Notes: generated by a model not told the origin, from the letters alone. DNA of 64,000 bases from Paenibacillus rhizovicinus (GCF_010365285.1 NZ_CP048286.1:6684001-6748000), one strand, 5' to 3'. Positions 44,082 to 53,160 are shown, numbered from the stretch's first letter. Numbers and translations: made by a program.

Positions 44082-45002
44082 ATGAAATACCGCAGACTTG
44101 GACGTACGGGGCTTGAGGTTTCCGTTATCGGCGTAGGCACTTGGCAGTTCGGCGGCGAATGGGGACAGCAGTTTACGCAGGACGAGGCCGATGCGATCTT
44201 GGATCGGGCAGCCGAGCTGGGCATCAACCTGATCGATACGGCGGAGTGCTATGGCGATCATTTGTCCGAATCGCTTATCGGCGACTATCTATCCCGCCGC
44301 AAGCGCGAGAATTGGATCGTCGCGACGAAGTTCGGTCATCATTTTCACGAACGGTTCTCGCGTACGGACAATTTCTCGCCGGAGGGCGTCGTCGAGCAGC
44401 TCGAGGCATCGCTGCGTGCGCTCAAAACCGACTATATCGATTTGTACCAGTTCCATTCCGGTCCCGACGCCGTGTTCGACAACGAGGAATTGTGGTCCGT
44501 ATTGAACGAGCAAGTGAAGGCCGGCAAAATCAAACATCTCGGCACGTCCATCGGCAGCAATGCCAACTCGCATCAGGTCGATGCCTCCACGAAGGTCGGC
44601 TCCGACGTCATCCAGGTCGTTTACAACAGATTGGACACCGTTCCGGAAGCAGACGTATTCCCGTCCTGCATTCGTCAGGACTTGGGCGTGCTTGCCCGCG
44701 TTCCGCTTGCGAGCGGTTATCTGAGCGGCAAGTACAAGCCGGACGCCGTATTCGATGAAACCGACGTACGCCATCGCCACGACCGCGAAAGCACGGTGAA
44801 GAAGCTGCAGGAAGTGCAGCGCATCGCGGCCGAAGAAGTGCCGGCCGGCGTGGACATGGCAGCATGGGCGCTTGCTTGGTGCTTGAAGCATCCTGCGGTA
44901 ACAGCCGTTATCCCGGGCTGCAAAAGTCCGGAGCAGGTCAGCTCTAACGCGAGCGTGACGGCCCTTATTACGGAGTCGCATCCGCAGGATGTTCAGCGTT
45001 AA
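44082..45002 (+). CDS. Aldo/keto reductase
   Basis: A 306-residue NADPH-dependent oxidoreductase. The catalytic Tyr lies in DTAECYGDHLSE, Lys in VATKFGHH and the cofactor-binding segment near the C-terminus (VTAVIPGCKSPEQV). Start ATG 44082 with GAGGAGAGGGAAGAAACG upstream; the frame extends further upstream without a site. The stop lies within a short tandem repeat. The substrate is unknown. Confidence 0.9.
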   Translation: MKYRRLGRTGLEVSVIGVGTWQFGGEWGQQFTQDEADAILDRAAELGINLIDTAECYGDHLSESLIGDYLSRRKRENWIVATKFGHHFHERFSRTDNFSPEGVVEQLEASLRALKTDYIDLYQFHSGPDAVFDNEELWSVLNEQVKAGKIKHLGTSIGSNANSHQVDASTKVGSDVIQVVYNRLDTVPEADVFPSCIRQDLGVLARVPLASGYLSGKYKPDAVFDETDVRHRHDRESTVKKLQEVQRIAAEEVPAGVDMAAWALAWCLKHPAVTAVIPGCKSPEQVSSNASVTALITESHPQDVQR

Positions 45003-45038
45003 GCTTTAAGCTTTAAGCTTTAAGCTTTAAGCTTTAAG
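45001..45038 (+). repeat. Heptamer tandem repeat (AAGCTTT units)
   Basis: Five full copies of AAGCTTT plus a partial one begin at the stop codon of the aldo/keto reductase. No reading frame depends on them. The rest of the 330-base gap to 45332 holds the terminator at 45097-45137 and an AT-rich leader before the next gene; I see nothing else in it. Confidence 0.9.
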
Positions 45039-45096
45039 CGTTTAGATGAATGCGCTGGTGTGACAGCACGCCGCTCAACCGATATAGATTACATGG

Positions 45097-45137
45097 AAAA
45101 TAGCGGGGCAGAGGGAATTTCTGCTCCGCTATTTTTT
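45097..45137 (+). terminator. Terminator after the aldo/keto reductase
   Basis: AAAATAGCGGGGCAG pairs with CTGCTCCGCTATTTT (one G-T pair) around AGGGAATTT-type loop sequence, followed by a long T run. Confidence 0.88.
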
Positions 45138-45331
45138 TGATTCTTGGAGTAAAACGCGACTCATGAACGGAATTCAGACGCAGCTTGGGTCTTATATATG
45201 AAAATAAGCATAGTTTTTCGTAAGATTTGCTCCTTGGCGAGATCGGACAGCGTTGGTAAACTGAATGAGGTTATGGCAGTTGTTGCCGGTGTAGCTACAT
45301 ATTCGAACGCAGACGAAGGAGAAGTCGACCG

Positions 45332-46129
45332 ATGAAACTGAATATTTATAACGCGCTCTGGGGCATGCCCGGAACTTATGCGGATCAACTGGCAAGAGCG
45401 GCTGAAGCGGGCTATGCCGGCGTGGAGGCTCCGGCGCCGTCGAAGGAGCAAGCGAACGAATTCAAGGAATTGCTGGACAAGCATAGCCTCAGCTACATCG
45501 CGCAAATCTTTACTTCCTGCGATCACGCGGCAACCTTCGCTTCGCAGGCGGAATACGCTGCAAGCTTCAATCCGCAGCTGATCGTTTCGCATAGCGCGAA
45601 GGACAGCATGCCTTTCGCCGAGCAAGTGGATTTCTTTCGCGGAGCGCTCGACGTAGAGCGGACGATCGGAATTCCTGTCGCCCACGAAACGCATCGCTCG
45701 CGGGCCATGTTCACGCCTTGGGGCACGACGGCGCTGTTGAAGGAGCTGCCGGACCTGAGGATTGCGGCGGATTTCAGCCACTGGTGCTGCGTAACCGAGT
45801 CGATGCTGGACGATAGGGAAGAAGACCTGAAGCTCGCATTCGAGCGCGCCATTCATATTCATGCCCGCGTCGGGTTCGCCGAAGGGCCTCAGGTGCCGCA
45901 TCCGGCCGCGCCTGAATTTGCATACGAGCTGCTGCAGTTCGAGGGCTGGTGGGGACAAATGCTGCAAGCGAGGGAACAGGAAGGCCATGCCTTTGCAACG
46001 ATCACGCCGGAATTCGGCCCGCCGGGATATATGCCGACGCTGCCGTTCACGGGGCAAGCGGTCGCCGACCTATGGCAAGTCAACGCATGGATGGCAACGC
46101 GTATCCGCGAGAAGTTCGGCAAAGAGTAA
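45332..46129 (+). CDS. Sugar phosphate isomerase/epimerase-like TIM-barrel protein
   Basis: A 265-residue protein of the xylose-isomerase-like TIM-barrel family. Recognisable parts are the first strand (YNALWGMPGT), the AAEAGYAGVEAPAP segment, HETHRSRAMFTP and the metal-site region ADFSHWCCV. The start ATG 45332 has GAAGGAGAAG upstream. It is a single-gene unit with a terminator embedded in the convergent gene. Its substrate is unknown. Confidence 0.85.
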   Translation: MKLNIYNALWGMPGTYADQLARAAEAGYAGVEAPAPSKEQANEFKELLDKHSLSYIAQIFTSCDHAATFASQAEYAASFNPQLIVSHSAKDSMPFAEQVDFFRGALDVERTIGIPVAHETHRSRAMFTPWGTTALLKELPDLRIAADFSHWCCVTESMLDDREEDLKLAFERAIHIHARVGFAEGPQVPHPAAPEFAYELLQFEGWWGQMLQAREQEGHAFATITPEFGPPGYMPTLPFTGQAVADLWQVNAWMATRIREKFGKE

Positions 46130-46186
46130 CAAGCGCCAATGTGGTGTACTGGGTGCAGTAGTTTTTCTGATGCTCCCCGAAATATG

Positions 46187-46228
46187 AAAAAAGAGAAACC
46201 CGCCGTTTCTATTACACGCGGGTCTCTC
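46187..46228 (-). terminator. Terminator of the metal ATPase gene
   Basis: On the minus strand GAGAGACCCGC (46218-46228) pairs with GCGGGTTTCTC (46193-46203), followed by six T. The stem contains the last codons and the stop of the ATPase gene. Confidence 0.82.
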
Positions 46229-48551
46229 GATTCTCAGGCCGCTCCTTTACCGGAGCGGTTTTTTTTCTGGCGTCCATCAAGATCGTCAAGCTGATCAGCG
46301 AGACTAGAATCGTCGCTCCCATGTCCGACAGGATGGCGATCCACAGTGTCAGCCAGCCCGGAATCGTCAGCAATAAGGCAATGAGCTTCAAGGCAAGCGC
46401 AAGCCCGATGTTGAAGCGGATCGTACGGTTGACGCGCTTGGCGACTTTAACGGCTTCGGGCAGCATGCCGAGATGATCCTGCATGAGCACGATGTCGGCC
46501 GTCTCGATCGCGCTGTCCGTGCCTTTGCCCATCGCGATGCCAAGGCTCGCGGATGCCAACGCCGGCGCATCGTTGATGCCGTCGCCGATCATTGCGACCT
46601 TGTGCCGGGACGAGAGCGCCTTGACCCGGTCTACTTTGTCCTCGGGCAGCAAGCCGGCGATATAATCGGTTATGCCCGTGGCTTCCGCGACCTTGCGCGC
46701 GGTTGCTTCATGGTCGCCGGTCAGCATCACGGTCTTACGGATCCCCAGACGTCGAAGCGATTCGATCACGCTGCGGCTTTCTTCCCGTATTTCATCCGCG
46801 ATGCCGTAAATCCCGAGTACGCGGCTATCGTTCGATACGATGACGAGCGTCATGCCTGCCTGCTTCAATCTTCCGATTGCACGGGTTACCTCATTCGTAA
46901 GGACGGGGCCCGACAAACTGTTTTCATTCCCGATCCGATACGCTATCCCTTCAATGACGCCGGTCACTCCTTGACCCGAGACGGTTTGAAGATTTTCGGC
47001 GACTGCTGGGGCGATCCCATAAGCAGTGACTGCCTTCAAGACGGCTTTCGCCAGCGGATGGGAGGATCCATGCTCGAGCGCGCCGGCGATTTGGTGAAGA
47101 CGGGCATCGAAGACGACGCAATCTTCGACGCGAGGCTCGCCTTTCGTCAGCGTGCCGGTTTTGTCGAAGGCGAGCAGATTGATGCGGCCTAACTGTTCCA
47201 GATGAACGCCGCCTTTGATCAGAATTCCGCAGCGAGCGGCTCTAGTTATCCCGGACAGAATGGCGATAGGCGATGAGAGGATGAGCGCGCAAGGACAACC
47301 GACGATCAGGACAGCCAGACTCTGATACAGCCAATTGCTCCAATCGCCGCCGTACAGAAGCGGAGGGAGAAGCAGAACGAGGACAGCGACCGCTATGATA
47401 AGCGGCGTATAGTACCGGGAGAAGCGATTGATGAACAATTCGGTGGGCGTCTTGGTTTCTTGGGCCTCTGCAACGAGATGAAGGATTTTGGAAAGTGAAG
47501 AATCCTTATAGGCGCGCGTGATCGACACGCGAAGGACGCCTTCGTTGTTCAGCGTGCCTGCGAATACGTTGTCGCCGGCTGCCTTGTCGACGGGGAGCGA
47601 TTCTCCCGTAATGGCGGCTTCGTTCACGGAGCTGTGCCCATGACGTACGATTCCGTCAGAGGGGATAAGCGCGCCCGAACGGACTAGGACTAGATCCCCC
47701 GGAACAAGGGCGGAGATCGGAACGAGTTCCTCGCGGCCATCCGTCAGGCGGAGCGCTTCCTTCGGCGCCAGCTGCAGCAGCGATTCCATGGATCTGCAGG
47801 CCTTCTCCATGCCGAGTCCTTCGAGCCATTCATTCAATCCGAACAGCAGAGCCACGAACGCGGCTTCTTGCCAATCCCCGATGCCGACGGCGCCGACGAG
47901 CGCGATGGTCATCAGCGTATCGATATTGAAGCGGAAGCGAAGCAAATTACGCAGTCCGCGTACGAACGTCGCATATCCGCTCATTACAATCGCTACGATC
48001 GAGAGAGCGACGGTGATCCAGGAGGACCAGCTGCCGTCGCCGATTAAAGCTGCAGCATAGACGACGGCAGCAGCTATCAGTCCCTTCAGTGCATGAGGGC
48101 CGCCATGGGTATGCCCGTGCCCATGCCCGTCATGCCCATGCTCGTGATCATGTCCATGACCATGCTCGTGCCCATGCCCATGCCCGTGCCCGTGCCCGTG
48201 CCCGTGCCCGTCATGCCCATGTTCGTGCCCATGCTCAAGCTCGTGCCCATGCCCATGTTCGTACCCATGCCCATCATGCCTATGCCCGTGCCCAAGCTCA
48301 TGCCCATGCCCGTGCCCAGGCTCCTGACCTTGCCCCGGCGTCTCGCCTTGCACAGCGGAATAATCGATATACGCCCGTTCTCTCTTCAAAATACGTTCAA
48401 CCTCAGGTATCGAAACGAGCGGATCCAGCTTCATTTTGCCGGAGCCGTAGTTCAGAACAGATGCTTCGCCGTGCTTCAATTTGCGCAGCTGATGTTCAAG
48501 CTCCATGGTGCAGCTTGGACAGGAGAGACCTTTTACGCGATATTCGTTCAT
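46212..48551 (-). CDS. Histidine-rich heavy-metal-translocating P1B-type ATPase
   Basis: A 779-residue metal pump of the Zn/Cd/Co type. An N-terminal HMA domain has CPSC (GLSCPSCTMEL). A linker of about 80 residues (about 70-150) is packed with Gly-His repeats holding about 30 His. Then follow the membrane core with the CPC motif in VGCPCALILSSPIA, the phosphorylation site DKTGTLTKGE, the GSSHPLAKA motif and GDGINDAPAL. The start ATG 48551 has GAGAGGG upstream. The His-rich linker probably buffers or senses zinc. It carries no regulator gene alongside. Confidence 0.94.
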   Translation of the reverse strand: MNEYRVKGLSCPSCTMELEHQLRKLKHGEASVLNYGSGKMKLDPLVSIPEVERILKRERAYIDYSAVQGETPGQGQEPGHGHGHELGHGHRHDGHGYEHGHGHELEHGHEHGHDGHGHGHGHGHGHGHEHGHGHDHEHGHDGHGHGHTHGGPHALKGLIAAAVVYAAALIGDGSWSSWITVALSIVAIVMSGYATFVRGLRNLLRFRFNIDTLMTIALVGAVGIGDWQEAAFVALLFGLNEWLEGLGMEKACRSMESLLQLAPKEALRLTDGREELVPISALVPGDLVLVRSGALIPSDGIVRHGHSSVNEAAITGESLPVDKAAGDNVFAGTLNNEGVLRVSITRAYKDSSLSKILHLVAEAQETKTPTELFINRFSRYYTPLIIAVAVLVLLLPPLLYGGDWSNWLYQSLAVLIVGCPCALILSSPIAILSGITRAARCGILIKGGVHLEQLGRINLLAFDKTGTLTKGEPRVEDCVVFDARLHQIAGALEHGSSHPLAKAVLKAVTAYGIAPAVAENLQTVSGQGVTGVIEGIAYRIGNENSLSGPVLTNEVTRAIGRLKQAGMTLVIVSNDSRVLGIYGIADEIREESRSVIESLRRLGIRKTVMLTGDHEATARKVAEATGITDYIAGLLPEDKVDRVKALSSRHKVAMIGDGINDAPALASASLGIAMGKGTDSAIETADIVLMQDHLGMLPEAVKVAKRVNRTIRFNIGLALALKLIALLLTIPGWLTLWIAILSDMGATILVSLISLTILMDARKKTAPVKERPENRETRV
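46239..46266 (+). terminator. Plus-strand terminator embedded in the ATPase 3' coding end
   Basis: CCGCTCC (46239-46245) pairs with GGAGCGG (46252-46258), followed by eight T (46259-46266) on the plus strand. It would end transcription from the isomerase gene and lies inside the last codons of the opposite ATPase gene. Confidence 0.75.
48096..48340 (-). repeat. Gly-His coding repeat in the metal ATPase
   Basis: Imperfect 6-base units (CCCATG/CCCGTG on the plus strand) are repeated for about 245 bases and encode the Gly-His linker. Length changes in six-base units keep the frame, so repeat-number variation between strains is likely. Confidence 0.85.
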
Positions 48552-48693
48552 AGGCACCCTCTCTATTAGGCTGTATAGGTTATAGATTGCGTCGCGTTGC
48601 CACAAAATAATAATTGCTGACCGGCCGTTTCTAGTGGTACGTTAATAGAAAACCATTCCTTTACATAGCGATGCAGGAGGTCGGCAATCGTCC

Positions 48694-49932
48694 ATGACGA
48701 TGTATAAACGAATTCATATTGTCGTACTGCTGCTTTGTATCATTAGCTTCGGAGCTGCTTTTCCAGTCTATGCAGCGGAGGAGGATCAAGGGAAGCCCAT
48801 CTTATCCTCGGATTCCGCGATTCTTATCGATGCCAAGACGGGAACGGTGTTGTTCGCGCACAACGAGGAGAAGCAGCAATTTCCGGCCAGCATTACGAAA
48901 ATCGTAACGGGTATCATCGCCATGGAAAGCGACCAAGACTTATCGAGCCTCGTAACGACGTCCAAGGAAGCGCGCAACGAGGAGGGAACGCGCATCTACT
49001 TGGAGGAAGGCGAGCAGCAGACCTTGTTCAACCTGCTGTACGGCATGCTCATGAATTCGGGCAACGATGCGGCCACGGCGATTGCCGAATTCATCGATGG
49101 CTCCAAAGCGAAATTCGCCGAGCGGATGAATCGCTTCGTCGTCGAGAAAGCCGGCGCCACGCATACGCATTTCGTCAATCCGAGCGGCTTGCCGGATCCC
49201 GAGCAGTACACGACCGCAATGGATATGGCCAAGATTGCGAGATATGCGATGCAGAACCGGTTGTTCCGAACGATTGTCGGGACGAAGACATTGCCGTGGA
49301 ACGGGCAGACATGGAAAACGACGCTGGTCAATCATAACGAAATGCTGGGCAATTACGAAGGCACGACGGGCATCAAGAACGGCTATACGGGAGATTCGGG
49401 CTTTACGCTCGTCACCTCGGCCAAACGCGGCGACTTGGAGTTGATCGGCGTGCTGCTTAAGTCACCGACCAAATCGGCGCTTTATAAGGATATGACGAAA
49501 CTGCTCGACTACGGGTTTCAACATTTTGACTTGCAGCAAGTGAGGGCGGCGAACCCTGCCTATCCGCTCGCAGGCACGGAACCGGAGAATTCCGCGACGG
49601 ACGAGCCGCTCTATGCGGTGGTGCCGAAGGGCGAAACGCCGGTCATTACGGTTACGCCGGATCGGGAAGTCAAGGTTCTGACGTCGCTCGGTGAATATTC
49701 GGCCGGCAAGCTGAAGCCGATTTCTCCTAATATGGCCGCGATCGCGCGGCAATACGGGGACATTGATGCTTCGGTACAACGTGCCGTGCTCAAGGAAGAC
49801 GTACCGAAAGAACCGTCAGCGAGCACGAAAGTGAAAATTTTTATCGTGTGGGTCGGCCTCATGGCGTATTTGTGCCTGATTGCCGTCATCCGCGTCAGAC
49901 GCAACCGAATACAGCGCGGACGAAGCTTCTAA
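48694..49932 (+). CDS. D-alanyl-D-alanine carboxypeptidase (DacF/PBP5 type)
   Basis: A 412-residue low-molecular-weight penicillin-binding protein. A signal peptide (to VYAAEE), the active-site ASITK Ser-x-x-Lys, then SGNDAAT and finally GIKNGYTGDSG. The usual KTG is KNG here, an uncommon change of the third active-site motif. A C-terminal membrane anchor (IFIVWVGLMAYLCLIAVI) follows the PBP5-type C domain. It trims the terminal D-Ala from peptidoglycan stem peptides. The AGGAGG lies 13 bases before ATG 48694. Confidence 0.92.
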   Translation: MTMYKRIHIVVLLLCIISFGAAFPVYAAEEDQGKPILSSDSAILIDAKTGTVLFAHNEEKQQFPASITKIVTGIIAMESDQDLSSLVTTSKEARNEEGTRIYLEEGEQQTLFNLLYGMLMNSGNDAATAIAEFIDGSKAKFAERMNRFVVEKAGATHTHFVNPSGLPDPEQYTTAMDMAKIARYAMQNRLFRTIVGTKTLPWNGQTWKTTLVNHNEMLGNYEGTTGIKNGYTGDSGFTLVTSAKRGDLELIGVLLKSPTKSALYKDMTKLLDYGFQHFDLQQVRAANPAYPLAGTEPENSATDEPLYAVVPKGETPVITVTPDREVKVLTSLGEYSAGKLKPISPNMAAIARQYGDIDASVQRAVLKEDVPKEPSASTKVKIFIVWVGLMAYLCLIAVIRVRRNRIQRGRSF

Positions 49933-50043
49933 TGCGGGTAAACTGCGGCGAACATGCGATTTTATCGATGATAAAGAGGTAATTCCCTGGAATGCGGCGT
50001 ATATATAGCATGTAACCGTATCCAAAACGAGGAGATGGAAACG

Positions 50044-50331
50044 ATGAGACTTTCAGTTGAACAGTCGGCTGCACAGTGGTACATCAGAGAATTGGAATTG
50101 TCGGATGGCGATCATTTGCGGATTTTTGTTAGACTTGGCGGCAGCGGCAGCGTTCAACCCGGTTACTCGCTCGGCATCATGAAGGATACGCCTCGTAACT
50201 TGGGCTTGAAGGATGTCGTGGAAGGGATCACGTTTTACATGGAAGCGGACAACTTGTGGTTTCTGGACGACAAGGAGCTGCTCATCCGGTTCAACGAAGC
50301 GGAAGACGACATCTCCATGGACATTGAATAG
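50044..50331 (+). CDS. HesB/YneR-family small protein
   Basis: A 95-residue protein of the HesB/IscA fold: LSVEQSAAQWYIRELELSDG and the RLGGSGS turn. The three conserved Cys of true iron-sulfur A-type carriers are absent, so it is not an Fe-S scaffold. This is typical of the YneR-like subgroup. ATG 50044 is nine bases after GAGGAG. Confidence 0.85.
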   Translation: MRLSVEQSAAQWYIRELELSDGDHLRIFVRLGGSGSVQPGYSLGIMKDTPRNLGLKDVVEGITFYMEADNLWFLDDKELLIRFNEAEDDISMDIE

Positions 50332-50375
50332 TCGAGCTTTCATGACGGAAGCGGTACGGAAATGGAGCGAATCGA

Positions 50376-50897
50376 TTGCGATTGTATCATTTCAGCGAAG
50401 ATCCGAATATTCAAGCATTCACCCCGCGCCAATTGCCTTATCGTCTTCATGAACCTGCGATGGTGTGGGCGATCGACGAATGGCATGCCTATCATTACTA
50501 TTTCCCGAGGGACTGCCCTCGGGTTTGTTTTTGGCCGGCGCCGACGACGTCCGAGGCGGACCGCGAGCGCTTCTTCGGATTATCGGGAACGCATCGCGTC
50601 ATCGCCGTCGAGAGCGGCTGGTTGGATCGCATCCGGGATGCGGCTGTCTTCCGGTACGAATTCGACACTCGCAATTTCGAAGTGTACGCGAAGGATGCAG
50701 GCTATTATATCGCGAAGCAGGAAGTCGTACCCTTGCGAGTGGAGCGCGTCGGCGATTGCCTGGGCGGAATGGCGGAAGCAGGCATCGAGGTGCGGATCAC
50801 GCCTTCCTTGCAGCGGCTGCGGGAAGCAATTCCGGCTTCGTCCGTGAACTTCTCCATGATTCGGATGTCCAATGCAAGAACCGAAATGGAAGGCTGA
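50376..50897 (+). CDS. DUF6886-like hypothetical protein
   Basis: A 173-residue protein with a conserved start (LYHFSEDPNIQAFTPR) and VWAIDEWHAYHYYFPRDCPR. I recognise the type (DUF6886 in my recollection) but not a function; the HFSE start recalls ADP-ribosyltransferase-like folds. The start is TTG at 50376 with GGAG eight bases upstream. It lies 44 bases after the HesB-like gene. Confidence 0.78.
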   Translation: MRLYHFSEDPNIQAFTPRQLPYRLHEPAMVWAIDEWHAYHYYFPRDCPRVCFWPAPTTSEADRERFFGLSGTHRVIAVESGWLDRIRDAAVFRYEFDTRNFEVYAKDAGYYIAKQEVVPLRVERVGDCLGGMAEAGIEVRITPSLQRLREAIPASSVNFSMIRMSNARTEMEG

Positions 50898-51045
50898 AAT
50901 AAGACCGATGCAGGCAGGCGCGGAGTCCGACAAAAGCCGATGAATGTTGAAAAAGGCTGACGGAGACGCAGTTGCCTTCGCTTGCCCCGTGCGTCATTCC
51001 CATCTATAATGGTTCCAATGAAGTCGGCAAGGACGTGAGGCAGGC

Positions 51046-51921
51046 ATGGATTTCAAGAAATACAAGACGTTCCAGGTCGTCGCGGACACGCTGAATTTGA
51101 CGCGCGCCGCCGATCAGCTCGGTTATACGCAGCCGACGATCACGCTGCAGCTGCAATCCCTTGAGAGCGAGCTTGGCGTCACGCTCCTCGGACGAAACGG
51201 GAAACGAACGTTCTTGACCCCCGCAGGCAAGATCGTCAAACATTACGTGGACCAGACCTTCGCGCTTATGGATGAGATGGAGGCCGAGCTGCGCAAGCTC
51301 GAGAACCCGCACGGATTGCTGACGGTCGCGGCGCCTGAATTTTATTGCACGCAATACTTATCGCTCATTCTGCACTCCTACATCGCCGAGAATCCGAACG
51401 TGAAGCTGCAGCTGTTCTCGTGCGACAGCAATGACGCCATCAAGAAGGTCTCGTCGAACGAAGCGGATTTGGCGATCATCGCCGGTCCGTGCGATCTGCC
51501 GCAGATGGAGAAGATGCCGCTCGGCAGGGAGGATCTCGTCCTCGTGACGACGACCGAGCTGCTGGAACAGCATGAGCTGTCGGAACTGCTCGAGACGTAC
51601 CCGTTCATCACGTATAAGTCCGGCTCCAACATTCAGCGGCTCGTCAACGAATGCTTGTCGGAATACGGCTTCGTGCCGGATAAATACATCGCGTGCGTCT
51701 CCGACGAGACGATTAAGCGGACGGTGATGTATAACACGGGAATTGCGCTTCTAGGCGCGGCGTTAGTCGAGGATGAACTTCGAAAAGGAACGTTGGCGGA
51801 AATTCATAGGTTTCCCGGCAAAATCGAAACGAACATGGTCATGCTCAAGAAACGGATTGCGGAACAAAACATTCATTCTTTCGCGCAAATCGTACAGCGG
51901 ATTTGGAAAGAATGGGACTGA
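51046..51921 (+). CDS. LysR-family transcriptional regulator
   Basis: A 291-residue regulator with the N-terminal helix-turn-helix LTRAADQLGYTQPTITLQLQ and the C-terminal effector domain. It lies 230 bases upstream of the arginase gene, in the same direction, and is followed by a terminator, so it could regulate the arginine operon, but this is inference. No recognisable LysR site (T-N11-A palindrome) was identified with confidence. Confidence 0.92.
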   Translation: MDFKKYKTFQVVADTLNLTRAADQLGYTQPTITLQLQSLESELGVTLLGRNGKRTFLTPAGKIVKHYVDQTFALMDEMEAELRKLENPHGLLTVAAPEFYCTQYLSLILHSYIAENPNVKLQLFSCDSNDAIKKVSSNEADLAIIAGPCDLPQMEKMPLGREDLVLVTTTELLEQHELSELLETYPFITYKSGSNIQRLVNECLSEYGFVPDKYIACVSDETIKRTVMYNTGIALLGAALVEDELRKGTLAEIHRFPGKIETNMVMLKKRIAEQNIHSFAQIVQRIWKEWD

Positions 51922-51973
51922 CGCATCCGATTTCGCTTCAGGCATAGCTGTCGATATCCAATAGCTAGATCTG

Positions 51974-52004
51974 CCTTCGGCTGCTTTTAAGCCGGAGGTT
52001 TTTC
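51974..52004 (+). terminator. Terminator after the LysR gene
   Basis: CCTTCGGCT pairs with AGCCGGAGG (one G-T pair) around GCTTTTA, followed by five T. Confidence 0.82.
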
Positions 52005-52054
52005 GTTTTTAGGCCCTTGAGCAGCTCCATTTCGCATGGTAAAAGACGGTAACA

Positions 52055-52073
52055 TTACGATTCTTAATCGTTA
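52055..52073. promoter_or_regulatory. Palindrome upstream of the arginase promoter
   Basis: TTACGATT and AATCGTTA flank CTT, matching at seven of eight positions. It sits about 20 bases before the -35 element of the arginine operon and so is a candidate operator. It does not match the ArgR/AhrC box by eye. Confidence 0.4.
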
Positions 52074-52091
52074 CCATAGAATTATTTAATT

Positions 52092-52119
52092 TTTTCAACA
52101 AAAAACGCTATGTTACAAT
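52092..52119 (+). promoter_or_regulatory. Promoter of the arginine catabolic run
   Basis: TTTTCA (52092-52097) and TACAAT (52114-52119) with a 16-base spacer. No sigma-54 (-24/-12) element was seen, unlike the roc genes of Bacillus subtilis. Confidence 0.55.
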
Positions 52120-52154
52120 GAGACTATCTGAAAGTCTAGGAAAGGGTGCAGCTT

Positions 52155-53066
52155 ATGGATGCGGTAAAGAATACGAACATCACGATTATCGGCGTACCGC
52201 TGCATTATGGTGCAAACCGGAAGGGCGTTGATCTGGGGCCTGACGCGATTCGCGGCGCGAATTTGCATGATCGGCTGGAGGCGCTCGGCTATTCGATCGA
52301 GGATGCCGGCGACCTGCAGGTGAACCGGCTGCTGCAGCCTGCCGCGCAGGACGAGAAGCTGAAATATATGAACGAGATCGCGAGGGTGGACCAAGCGCTG
52401 TGCGATACCGTCTCGGAAGAAATGGGCAAGGGCAGATTCCCGCTCGTATTGGGCGGCGACCATAGCATTGCGATCGGCACGATCAAAGGCGTCCTGCGGC
52501 ATGTAAAGCGGCTGGGCGTTATTTGGTTTGATGCGCATACGGACGTCAATACGCACGAGACGACGGACTCGGGCAACATTCACGGCATGTCGCTGGCGGC
52601 ATTATTGGGCTACGGACATGACGATTTGACCTCGATCGGCGGGTCTGGCCTCAAGCTGCTGCCCGAGAACATCGTCATTATCGGCGCGCGGTCGATCGAC
52701 CCCGGCGAGCGTGCTTTTCTGAAAGCGAAGGGGATTAAAGTTTTCACGATGCACGATATCGACCGTAACGGCATGAAGCAAGTCATGGAGGAAGCGCTGG
52801 ACATCGTGTCGAACGGCACGGACGGCGTTCACTTGAGTCTCGATCTCGACGGCATGGATCCGTCGGACGCGCCGGGCGTCAGCACGCCGGTAAGCGGCGG
52901 CCTATCGTACCGGGAAAGCCATTTTGCGATGGAGCTCCTGTTCGAACGAAATCTGCTCGTATCGGCGGAGATCGTGGAAGTGAATCCGATGCTGGACCAG
53001 CATAACAAGACGGCCGTGGCGGCCGTGGAGCTGATCGGTTCCGCGTTCGGGGAACGGATCCTTTAA
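52155..53066 (+). CDS. rocF: Arginase
   Basis: A 303-residue Mn-dependent arginase that splits arginine into ornithine and urea. All six metal ligands are visible: His in VLGGDHSIAIG, the Asp/His/Asp of WFDAHTDVNTHE and the two Asp of SLDLDGMDPSDAPG. The start ATG 52155 has AAAGGG eight bases upstream; GTG 52146 overlaps that site. It is the first gene of the arginine catabolic run and is followed by ornithine aminotransferase. Confidence 0.95.
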   Translation: MDAVKNTNITIIGVPLHYGANRKGVDLGPDAIRGANLHDRLEALGYSIEDAGDLQVNRLLQPAAQDEKLKYMNEIARVDQALCDTVSEEMGKGRFPLVLGGDHSIAIGTIKGVLRHVKRLGVIWFDAHTDVNTHETTDSGNIHGMSLAALLGYGHDDLTSIGGSGLKLLPENIVIIGARSIDPGERAFLKAKGIKVFTMHDIDRNGMKQVMEEALDIVSNGTDGVHLSLDLDGMDPSDAPGVSTPVSGGLSYRESHFAMELLFERNLLVSAEIVEVNPMLDQHNKTAVAAVELIGSAFGERIL

Positions 53067-53160
53067 GCCGGTCGGCTTAAGCCTGTTTCGGTTTCGAAGC
53101 GTCGCATGATCTGCATGGCAACTGTAATCACGATGCGATTGGAAAGAGGAGCGTGTCCGC

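Noticed and set aside
45001-45038. Possible attachment site or CRISPR-like repeat
   Set aside because: No integrase, spacers or flanking duplication; it is a plain tandem heptamer.
48096-48340. Repeat cluster that could look like a CRISPR or intergenic satellite
   Set aside because: Units are six bases with no spacers and lie in frame inside the metal ATPase gene, encoding Gly-His repeats.
51922-52154. Sigma-54 promoter for the arginine genes
   Set aside because: No -24/-12 GG...GC element was seen; a sigma-A-like promoter explains the start.
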